Origin: a virus
Strand: one strand, 5' to 3'
Virus record (IMG/VR): IMGVR_UViG_3300043450_000168
Location: 1-26,056 of that record
DNA length: 26,056 nucleotides
Shown: one piece after another, positions 7,817 through 12,564 of the stretch
How the letters are laid out: each line of letters starts with the position of its first letter
Numbering within the stretch: position 1 is the stretch's first letter
Notes under the pieces: generated by a model
The model's database searches: none
What the model was told of the DNA's origin: nothing
Seen by the model: only the letters and a program-made list of their open reading frames with translations
Position numbers and translations under genes: made by a program

Positions 7817-8028
7817 TTAACAAATTAGCATTAGGATTATCAATTCTAAGTCTCAGTATTAGTGGAGCACTTTGCTATGGTGCTTACACAACTTATAAGA
7901 AAGCAGAGGCAATTCTCAACAACCCAGAAGATTTTGTAGGTGCTGTTGTTGAGAAACAGATCAGTAAAGCATTAGAAAAATTGCCTATTCCTAACCTAAA
8001 TACAGGGAAGTTTAAACTCCCATTCTGA
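7813..8028 (+). CDS. small membrane-anchored protein
   Basis: 71 residues with one N-terminal hydrophobic segment (ALGLSILSLSISGALCYGAY), then a short soluble tail with an amphipathic helix (AVVEKQISKALEKLPIPNL). The start has GGAGGGAAG upstream and overlaps the previous stop; its own stop overlaps the next gene start (TGATG). The N-terminal segment could be an uncleaved anchor. Its place in the lysis/nuclease block might suggest a spanin-like or accessory lysis role, but no lipobox or matching partner is seen, so the function is unknown. Confidence 0.6.
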   Translation: MINKLALGLSILSLSISGALCYGAYTTYKKAEAILNNPEDFVGAVVEKQISKALEKLPIPNLNTGKFKLPF

Positions 8029-8447
8029 TGTCATTAAGAGATCCATACATCTATCGCATCAAACAAATTTTAAAAGTAGTTGATGGGGACACAATTGATG
8101 CTGACATTGACCTTGGTTTTGATATCTCTCTCAGTAAGCGAATACGTCTTGCTGCTGTGGATACTCCAGAGAGTCGCACAGCAGACGCAAACGAAAAGAA
8201 ATATGGACTCCAATCAAAAGAATGGTTGAAGCATAAAGTAGAAAATGCTAAGAATATTTTAATCAAAACTGAACTCCCAGATAGCACTGAGAAGTATGGT
8301 AGAATCATTGGTCATTTATTCATTAACGACCAAGAGACTTCATTGAATAATCAAATGATTACTGAAGGTTATGCTTGGACTTATGATGGTGGAACAAAGA
8401 AGAAAAACTTTGCTGAATTAGATGCCAAACGTACCAGAAATTCCTGA
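8028..8447 (+). CDS. thermonuclease (staphylococcal nuclease-like)
   Basis: 139 residues forming an OB-fold SNase domain. The calcium and catalytic residues can be placed: D21 (VVDGDTID), R40, D45 and E48 (RIRLAAVDTPESR) and R92 (EKYGRIIGHLF), then the closing NNQMITEGYAWTYDGG. Members hydrolyse DNA and RNA with calcium. There is no signal peptide, so it would act inside the host on nucleic acid, or from the virion. The 3' end overlaps the next gene by 26 bases. All active-site residues are kept, so it is probably active. Confidence 0.9.
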   Translation: MSLRDPYIYRIKQILKVVDGDTIDADIDLGFDISLSKRIRLAAVDTPESRTADANEKKYGLQSKEWLKHKVENAKNILIKTELPDSTEKYGRIIGHLFINDQETSLNNQMITEGYAWTYDGGTKKKNFAELDAKRTRNS

Positions 8448-9144
8448 TATAAGAGCAAATAGAATAGAAACACCAAGGGTGGAGGTTCCAGTCATTCGTA
8501 ATCTGGAACCTCCACCTATTCTTGTACCAATCAATAGGAAATTGCCAATACCTGTTGTGGATGTTCCTCTTGAAGGTATTCCACAATATGAACCGATAGA
8601 TGCTCCTACAACTGAAGAGTTTAGGAAAATGATAAATGCTCAGCAAGAACCAAAGAAAGAAGAAGAGATACAAGACAAACCCAGAGGACTTCCAGATACC
8701 AAATCAATTACTGATGCATTAAAGCAAGTACCCCAATCTCAATCACAAGAACAAGTTATTCCATCAGCACCAAAAATAGATGCTCCAACTATTACGGTTC
8801 CTTATATCGGGGCAATTCCAGTTCCATCCACCGAAACGGTTGTATTATCTGGCACCACTGCTACTGCTTCTGTTGCTGCGGCTCTTATTGGCAAATCTAT
8901 GGTGGAATGGTTGGTAGGAAAAATGAAACCGATTATTCAGCAGGTCTTTGTGAGGGGGAAACAATTGTTGAACCGAGATCTGACGCCTTACGAGACTCAG
9001 ATGATGTTTGCTTTGGAACTGGATAAGAAGACTTTGAAACTCTTGAAGAAGGAACAAAAGGCTGAGAAATTACGCCAGAAGCAGGCTTTTGCTGAATCAC
9101 AACAACATCCGCACATATCTTTGCGTAAGGGGAAGCAGGATTAA
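8422..9144 (+). CDS. proline-rich membrane protein, unknown function
   Basis: 240 residues. Residues 1-70 are dense in proline and short hydrophobics (PEIPDI, PRVEVPVI, PPPILVPI), suggesting an extended chain. A low-complexity Gln/Glu/Lys linker follows. Around 140-165 (ETVVLSGTTATASVAAALIG) is one probable membrane segment, then a helical C-terminus with DLTPYETQMMFALELDKKTLKLLKKEQKAEK, likely a coiled coil. This could be a virion or envelope-spanning protein; no enzymatic motif is present. It overlaps the thermonuclease at its start, and its last 212 bases overlap a leftward gene on the other strand. The C-terminal helix looks like real protein, which supports the full length. Confidence 0.7.
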   Translation: MPNVPEIPDIRANRIETPRVEVPVIRNLEPPPILVPINRKLPIPVVDVPLEGIPQYEPIDAPTTEEFRKMINAQQEPKKEEEIQDKPRGLPDTKSITDALKQVPQSQSQEQVIPSAPKIDAPTITVPYIGAIPVPSTETVVLSGTTATASVAAALIGKSMVEWLVGKMKPIIQQVFVRGKQLLNRDLTPYETQMMFALELDKKTLKLLKKEQKAEKLRQKQAFAESQQHPHISLRKGKQD

Positions 9145-9655
9145 AGAAAATCCCATTCTTCATCGCTTCTCCACATTTGAGTAATCTTACAAGTTCAAAA
9201 TCTAATCGTGCTTTATCAGTTTCTGCTCTTTGACGGGCCGTCCAAGTATCTGCGGCAGTTTTACATCTTTCCTGCAATCCACCATCTAATGGAAATGAAA
9301 GAGTTGCTGATAGACCAAAGTTATTTGCAAAACTATCTTTCTGACCCGTTCTTTCTAATCCATTAATACCTGTGGTTAGGTCATTATCTATATTTGCATA
9401 TTCTTCAAAAGGTCTTGAACCACTTTTAGATGTGGTCATAAAAGGAGTAAGATTAAATGTTGGTCCCTGACAACTTACTCCACCACCGTATGAGTTGGTC
9501 ACGTATGGACCCTGTAGCACCTGTACTGCCTGATTGGTTACACTTCCTGTTGATGTTGCTTGAGGATTTGCAATTGCAGTTACAGGAGTATCCCCCTCTG
9601 CATACGCAGGGAGAACAAAGACACTTAGGGCAAGGATTGCTTTGAGACATTTCAT
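8933..9655 (-). CDS. exported protein, probable minor structural protein
   Basis: 240 residues with a clear signal peptide (KCLKAILALSVFVLPAYAEG). The mature part begins with NQAVQVLQGPYVTNSYGGGVSCQGPTFNLTPFMT, a pattern I associate with exported proteins of T4-like cyanophages. A central region follows (FGLSATLSFPLDGG, RQRAETDKARLDFELVRLLKCG), then a Ser/Pro-rich disordered tail. Three or four cysteines could form disulphides outside the cytoplasm. It is the last of three leftward genes, one base from its upstream neighbour. Its 3' 212 bases lie antisense to the end of the rightward proline-rich gene, and no terminator is visible between them. Virion membership is inference. Confidence 0.75.
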   Translation of the reverse strand: MKCLKAILALSVFVLPAYAEGDTPVTAIANPQATSTGSVTNQAVQVLQGPYVTNSYGGGVSCQGPTFNLTPFMTTSKSGSRPFEEYANIDNDLTTGINGLERTGQKDSFANNFGLSATLSFPLDGGLQERCKTAADTWTARQRAETDKARLDFELVRLLKCGEAMKNGIFFNPASPYAKICADVVVIQQKPASGVISQPFVPSSRVSKSSYPVPKQTSSESRKASDLGSTIVSPSQRPAE

Positions 9656-9656
9656 C

Positions 9657-10016
9657 TTACTGGGTAAATACTGACATCGAATCTGTAACAGATTGAATTG
9701 TCGTGGTTCTATTAACTGTTGTGTCTTTAATCAATCCAGGACCCATATAAGTTTCTGAAAACTGAAATGGTTGTCCTTGATTCACAATAGAATATCCTGT
9801 TCCAAGAGTTGGAGTTCCTGGAATATTAATATTTGTTCCAGTAACTGTATAACTAAATCCAGTTTGGAAATCTTGTTGTCTAATAATCTCATTTACTGTT
9901 GTGGTGGATTCAGTATGAGAAGTTACAGTACCACTAGTAAAGTTTGGTGTGACTGGAGCTGCTAGGGATGGTAAAGAAAACCCTAGCAGACAAATGCCCG
10001 CTAGGATAGATCTCAT
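9657..10016 (-). CDS. exported protein, paralogue of the next leftward-operon gene
   Basis: 119 residues with a signal peptide (RSILAGICLLGFSLPSLAAP). The mature protein is Thr/Ser/Asn-rich and beta-like. It shares a pattern with the 164-residue protein encoded just upstream: SYTVTGTNI against SYAVSGTNI, then GYSIVNQGQPFQFSE against TYAINNDGQAFSFTE. The two are therefore paralogues, this one shorter. The start overlaps the upstream stop as ATGA. A beta-rich exported protein could be part of the virion surface or be delivered to the host envelope. No enzymatic residues are seen. Confidence 0.72.
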   Translation of the reverse strand: MRSILAGICLLGFSLPSLAAPVTPNFTSGTVTSHTESTTTVNEIIRQQDFQTGFSYTVTGTNINIPGTPTLGTGYSIVNQGQPFQFSETYMGPGLIKDTTVNRTTTIQSVTDSMSVFTQ

Positions 10017-10507
10017 TTGAATACGCTCAGTTCTACACTACGCTGACCGATTGCAGTGGTTCCGGCACCACCACCAGTAACTGTAAGAGCACCTGTTGTG
10101 GTATCAATTGTACCCGCAAGAGTTCCCTTATCACCTGCTACTTGTGTGGTATTCTTACCATATAGAGTTGGTGATGCAATTGCACCATTAGTAACTGTCT
10201 GTGATGAAACAGTACTGTCTCCAACATTTAGTGATTCTGTAAATGAGAATGCCTGACCATCATTATTGATAGCATAAGTACCAGCACTCATCGTTGCTGC
10301 TGCACTTGATGTACCACCAGTCAATCCACCTAATGCTGAAACTCCAATATTAGTTCCCGAAACTGCGTAGGAACTACCAATTCTTTCTGTTTGTACCGCT
10401 GCACCCTGTACTGTTAATTGAACGGAATCAGTGATTGTTGATGAAATTTCACCTGCAAAAACAGGAGTCGTAAGGAATAACGAAAAGGCTAAAAGAAGTC
10501 TTTTCAT
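10013..10507 (-). CDS. exported beta-rich protein, first gene of leftward operon
   Basis: 164 residues with a signal peptide (KRLLLAFSLFLTTPVFAG). The mature region is rich in Thr, Ser, Gly and Val with repeated short beta strands (TITDSVQLTVQGAAVQ, SYAVSGTNIG, AGTYAINNDGQAFSFTES, TTGALTVTGGGAG), and it has no cysteine. It is a longer paralogue of its downstream neighbour, with an added glycine-rich C-terminal half. A late-type box on the same strand (CATAAATA at 10532-10539) lies 24 bases before the start, pointing to late expression and a structural or envelope role. Confidence 0.75.
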   Translation of the reverse strand: MKRLLLAFSLFLTTPVFAGEISSTITDSVQLTVQGAAVQTERIGSSYAVSGTNIGVSALGGLTGGTSSAAATMSAGTYAINNDGQAFSFTESLNVGDSTVSSQTVTNGAIASPTLYGKNTTQVAGDKGTLAGTIDTTTGALTVTGGGAGTTAIGQRSVELSVFK

Positions 10508-10531
10508 TTTTCTATTTTATAGGACTATTAG

Positions 10532-10539
10532 TATTTATG
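10532..10539 (-). promoter_or_regulatory. late-type promoter box CATAAATA for leftward operon
   Basis: On the minus strand, one base from TATAAATA, 24 bases before the ATG at 10507. The spacing agrees with the rightward late boxes in this window (19-26 bases). Confidence 0.55.
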
Positions 10540-10564
10540 ATGGACACTTTTGAAATTGGACTAC

Positions 10565-10593
10565 TTGACAAAAAATAAATAGTAACTTATTAT
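10565..10593 (+). promoter_or_regulatory. sigma-70 promoter before the structured leader
   Basis: TTGACA at 10565-10570, 17-base spacer, TATTAT at 10588-10593; transcription should start near 10600, at the first hairpin of the leader. AATAAATA in the spacer could also serve as a weak late box. Confidence 0.75.
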
Positions 10594-10597
10594 GGTA

Positions 10598-10699
10598 AAT
10601 CCCTCACACAGGGATTACATCATGAGATCTTGATGTGACATTAGAGCCCAGGAAAGTGCCTCCCGAGAGGGTTGGTATACCCCCTTTCTATTGGGATGT
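10598..10699 (+). ncRNA. structured 5' leader RNA, unassigned
   Basis: About 100 non-coding bases between a sigma-70 promoter and the tail-lysozyme gene fold into ordered helices. Hairpin AATCCCT/AGGGATT (10598-10616) is followed by hairpin ACATCA/TGATGT (10617-10636). A long branched stem then pairs ACAT with ATGT, CCCAG with TTGGG and GAAAG with CTTTC (10638-10699), enclosing CCTC-CCGA-GAGG and GG-TATA-CC. ACATCA/TGATGT and ACAT/ATGT could compete, as in a switch. Cyanophage T4-like genomes are known to carry structured RNAs (manA and wcaG motifs), but I cannot assign this one. The helices are seen; a regulatory function is inference. Confidence 0.5.
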
Positions 10700-10717
10700 A
10701 GAGTTCAATTAACCTTA

Positions 10718-11356
10718 ATGCAAAACTTCTTTACAGTAGCCCTGCCTCTTCTGGCATCGGTTACAACCAATACGGCAACACTGCCTGGTTTATTTCCTCC
10801 CCCTCCTTTGAGTGGACCACCACCATTTTCTGTTATTAGGGAGTTTGATACCAAGACAGCGACCAAAGAGGTTGCTCCCGATAAGACAAAAGAGAAAAGG
10901 CTAATTTGTAAAGGGTGTTCAAATGTAGAGCAAAATGCTCTTGATTATTTCCAAGACATTGGAATTAAAGACAGAAACGCCCTTGCTACCATCATGGGCA
11001 ACATTAAACAGGAATCAACATTCCAATCTAGTGTTTGTGAAGGTGGTAGTATAACGTCATATCATAACTGCGGTCGTGGTTATGGTTTGATTCAATGGAC
11101 ATCTGCGAATCGTTATTATGGATTGGGTGATTTTGCTAAGAAGTATGGTGGTTCTCCATCATCACTTCAAACGCAACTTCGTTATCTAACAAATGAAGTT
11201 CAATGGCAACGAATTGAGGAGAAGATGAAAACTCCTGGCAAATCAATTAATCGTTACATGGACTATGCGTATAGTTGGATTGGTTGGGGGCATCATGGTG
11301 CTCGCACATCCTATGCCTATGATTATGCTTCTCGACTGGTTCAAGTAGAAGTCTGA
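10718..11356 (+). CDS. phage tail-lysozyme-domain protein
   Basis: 212 residues from the ATG at 10718; a TTG further up would translate part of the structured leader and is rejected. A hydrophobic N-terminus (FFTVALPLLASVTT) and a proline-rich stretch precede a small CKGC motif (C64, C67). The domain from about 70 to 205 matches phage tail lysozyme (Phage_lysozyme2 type): DYFQDIGIKDRNALATIMGNIKQES with E99 as likely catalytic acid, GRGYGLIQWTSANRY and QLRYLTNE. Such domains cut peptidoglycan during DNA entry or exit. The N-terminal segment could anchor or export it. It stands alone behind its own promoter and leader and ahead of a terminator. Confidence 0.85.
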   Translation: MQNFFTVALPLLASVTTNTATLPGLFPPPPLSGPPPFSVIREFDTKTATKEVAPDKTKEKRLICKGCSNVEQNALDYFQDIGIKDRNALATIMGNIKQESTFQSSVCEGGSITSYHNCGRGYGLIQWTSANRYYGLGDFAKKYGGSPSSLQTQLRYLTNEVQWQRIEEKMKTPGKSINRYMDYAYSWIGWGHHGARTSYAYDYASRLVQVEV

Positions 11357-11363
11357 TTATGTT

Positions 11364-11387
11364 AGGGAGGGACTCCTCCCTTTTCTT
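11364..11387 (+). terminator. rho-independent terminator after the tail-lysozyme gene
   Basis: Stem GGGAGG/CCTCCC with a GACT loop and a TTTTCTT tract. Confidence 0.88.
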
Positions 11388-11392
11388 GTATA

Positions 11393-11400
11393 TATAAACA
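11393..11400 (+). promoter_or_regulatory. late-type promoter box TATAAACA
   Basis: One mismatch from TATAAATA, directly after the terminator and 24 bases before the ATG of the Hc1-like gene. Confidence 0.55.
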
Positions 11401-11424
11401 CATACTTATATTAAGGTAATTATT

Positions 11425-11619
11425 ATGTCAGAAACAGTACAACAACTCACAGATGCAGTTGCAGCGTGGCAAGTTGAAGATGAAAAGTTTGTTGCAGGCA
11501 ATAGTGCTGCAGGAACTCGTGCTCGTAAAGCACTTCAAGAAGTTGCTAAACTTGTAAAGGCACGTCGTAACGAAATTACTGCTGAAAAGACTGCTCGTAA
11601 AGAAGCAGCAGCAGGTTGA
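11425..11619 (+). CDS. Hc1 histone H1-like DNA-binding protein
   Basis: 64 residues. The core FVAGNSAAGTRARKALQEVAKLVKARRNEI matches the Hc1 (chlamydial histone H1-like) pattern, in which a helix with spaced Arg and Lys contacts DNA; the C-terminus is a short Lys/Ala/Arg tail. Proteins of this type compact DNA, and a late-type promoter upstream fits a job in condensing or packaging phage DNA or in altering the host nucleoid late in infection. The stop is followed by a weak hairpin. Family assignment is by remembered pattern; a role in this phage is inference. Confidence 0.72.
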   Translation: MSETVQQLTDAVAAWQVEDEKFVAGNSAAGTRARKALQEVAKLVKARRNEITAEKTARKEAAAG

Positions 11620-11624
11620 TATAT

Positions 11625-11650
11625 AAGGGGAGTGTTTTGCTCTCCTTCTT
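11625..11650 (+). terminator. weak terminator or attenuator hairpin
   Basis: AAGGGGAG/CTCTCCTT pair fully with one G-T, loop TGTTTTG, followed only by CTT and the next ATG. The poor T tract suggests partial termination; the hairpin would also sit over the start region of the following gene, which lacks a Shine-Dalgarno. Confidence 0.45.
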
Positions 11651-12043
11651 ATGTTTAAATTTGGTAAACAAAAACCAGATATAAAGCAATATGCAATCAT
11701 AGGAATTGTATTGAGTTCTATTATTGCAACACTTTCCCAATGCACTGGTATCAAGCAAGATAGTATTTGGGATTTACTTGACGAAGTTCAAAGAAGATAT
11801 TTTCCCCAAACTATTCTCAACGATTTTGTAATTAAAGATCCAGAGAAACTTGATAGAAGAGTTAAACGTGATGTTGATGCAGCAATTGCAGAGTATGAAC
11901 GGTTGACAGGTGACGATGGAAAGGTTAGAATATCTAAACCACGATACTCAGAGAAACCACCAGACGGGTCTTATGCCCAATCAGTTCTTGGAGGTGAAAT
12001 GAGATTGTGTGCTCCTTGGGTTGACGACTGCCCTAAGGAGTGA
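11651..12043 (+). CDS. membrane-anchored protein, unknown function
   Basis: 130 residues. After a basic start (MFKFGKQKPDIKQ) comes one hydrophobic segment (YAIIGIVLSSIIATL), then a soluble, charged domain likely outside the membrane, with a helix (DRRVKRDVDAAIAEYERL) and a tail with two Cys (LCAPWVDDC) that may form a disulphide. LSQC after the membrane segment is not a good lipobox. No family recognised; a spanin-like role is possible but unsupported. The tRNA promoter at 12021-12049 sits over its last codons. Confidence 0.65.
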   Translation: MFKFGKQKPDIKQYAIIGIVLSSIIATLSQCTGIKQDSIWDLLDEVQRRYFPQTILNDFVIKDPEKLDRRVKRDVDAAIAEYERLTGDDGKVRISKPRYSEKPPDGSYAQSVLGGEMRLCAPWVDDCPKE

Positions 12044-12049
12044 TATAAT
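12021..12049 (+). promoter_or_regulatory. sigma-70 promoter for tRNA-Arg/Asn/Thr
   Basis: TTGACG at 12021-12026, 17-base spacer, consensus TATAAT at 12044-12049, nine bases before tRNA-Arg. It lies inside the end of the preceding gene. Confidence 0.85.
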
Positions 12050-12057
12050 AGTCTCAT

Positions 12058-12129
12058 GGGCACGTAACTCAGTGGAAGAGTATCCGCCTTCTAAGCGGTC
12101 TGTCGGGGGTTCAAATCCCTCCGTGCCTG
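12058..12129 (+). tRNA. tRNA-Arg(TCT)
   Basis: Full cloverleaf: acceptor GGGCACG/CGTGCCT, anticodon loop CTTCTAA giving TCT, T-arm GGGGGTTCAAATCCCTC. CCA is not encoded. Reads AGA codons, common in this AT-rich phage and rarer in marine Synechococcus. Confidence 0.95.
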
Positions 12130-12148
12130 TTGGAGATTTATTCTCCAA
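12130..12148 (+). other. intergenic hairpin between tRNA-Arg and tRNA-Asn
   Basis: Perfect 7-bp stem TTGGAGA/TCTCCAA with loop TTTAT and no T tract. It probably helps processing or spacing of the tRNA precursor. Confidence 0.5.
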
Positions 12149-12153
12149 ACCAT

Positions 12154-12226
12154 TCCCCTATAGCTCAATTGGCAGAGTATTTGACTGTTAATCAAAGTGT
12201 TCCTGGTTCGAGTCCAGGTGGGGGAG
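12154..12226 (+). tRNA. tRNA-Asn(GTT)
   Basis: Acceptor TCCCCTA/TGGGGGA, anticodon stem TTTGA/TCAAA with loop CTGTTAA giving GTT, T-arm CCTGGTTCGAGTCCAGG. CCA is not encoded. Confidence 0.95.
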
Positions 12227-12230
12227 CCTT

Positions 12231-12302
12231 GCCGGAGTAGCTCAGTGATAGAGCAGGAATTTTGTAAATTTCAGGTCGCAGGTTTGATCCCTGTCTCCGG
12301 CT
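12231..12302 (+). tRNA. tRNA-Thr(TGT)
   Basis: Acceptor GCCGGAG/CTCCGGC, anticodon loop TTTGTAA giving TGT, T-arm GCAGGTTTGATCCCTGT. CCA is not encoded. The -35 box of the next promoter begins two bases after it. Confidence 0.94.
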
Positions 12303-12303
12303 C

Positions 12304-12332
12304 TTGACATAATATTCGTTATGTCTTATACT
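12304..12332 (+). promoter_or_regulatory. sigma-70 promoter with embedded dyad
   Basis: TTGACA at 12304-12309, 17-base spacer, TATACT at 12327-12332. A perfect inverted repeat GACATAA/TTATGTC (12306-12325) spans the -35 and the spacer, a placement typical of operators. It drives the unassigned RNA and tRNA-Gly. Confidence 0.78.
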
Positions 12333-12430
12333 TCACAAGTCCGTGTGAAGGAAGTGCTGAGAGTGATGCCAAAAGTAAGGCACCCCGACAAGGGATACAG
12401 TAGAAGGATGCGAAACCTTCCACTCTCACA
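12331..12430 (+). ncRNA. multibranched small RNA of unknown class, upstream of tRNA-Gly
   Basis: Starts at the predicted transcription start. A hairpin CTTCACA/TGTGAAG with loop AGTCCG (12331-12350) is followed by a 71-base element closed by a perfect 8-bp stem TGAGAGTG/CACTCTCA (12358-12428). That stem encloses three helices: TGCC/GGCA, CCC/GGG and GAAGG/CCTTC, the last with loop ATGCGAAA that resembles a T-loop. The size and layout resemble a tRNA, but there is no regular anticodon arm and the D-loop lacks GG. It could be a riboswitch-like or manA/wcaG-type phage RNA, or a decayed tRNA. Helices are seen; the class is unknown. Confidence 0.6.
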
Positions 12431-12432
12431 TT

Positions 12433-12504
12433 GCGAAATTAATTCAGCGGTAGAATGTCTGCCTTCCAAGCAGAACGTCAGGAGTTCGAATCTCCTATTT
12501 CGCT
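12433..12504 (+). tRNA. tRNA-Gly(TCC)
   Basis: Acceptor GCGAAAT/ATTTCGC, anticodon stem TCTGC/GCAGA with loop CTTCCAA giving TCC, T-arm AGGAGTTCGAATCTCCT. CCA is not encoded. Probably cut from the same transcript as the multibranched RNA three bases upstream. Confidence 0.95.
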
Positions 12505-12506
12505 TC

Positions 12507-12521
12507 CCCAAATTTTTTGGG
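12507..12521 (+). other. short hairpin after tRNA-Gly
   Basis: CCCAAA/TTTGGG with a TTT loop. No T tract follows, so it is at best a weak terminator, and transcription may run on into the porin gene. Confidence 0.35.
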
Positions 12522-12564
12522 ACTACTAAATAATCCTCGTAGTTGTAAATCTTAATACAATCTT

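Noticed and set aside
9453-9650. A cysteine-rich minus-strand frame with a GSTGATGS collagen-like stretch
   Set aside because: It lies wholly in another frame of the exported protein gene at 8933-9655, which has a signal peptide and operon context; no separate ribosome site.
10691-10717. TTG start for the tail-lysozyme gene
   Set aside because: It would translate the 3' strand of the structured leader; the ATG at 10718 starts directly with a hydrophobic N-terminus.
12009-12191. A 60-codon plus-strand frame across tRNA-Arg and tRNA-Asn
   Set aside because: It runs through two tRNA genes and the promoter at 12021; a shadow.
12358-12428. Calling the 71-base element a tRNA
   Set aside because: No 5-bp anticodon stem with a 7-base loop can be formed and the D-loop lacks GG; only the outer stem and T-like arm fit.
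12507-12521. Calling the CCCAAA/TTTGGG hairpin a terminator of the tRNA unit
   Set aside because: There is no T tract after it, on either strand; listed only as a hairpin.
12321-12533. A 70-codon plus-strand frame across the multibranched RNA and tRNA-Gly
   Set aside because: It covers a complete tRNA and the structured RNA, starts at the promoter -10, and has no ribosome site; the RNA genes explain the sequence.
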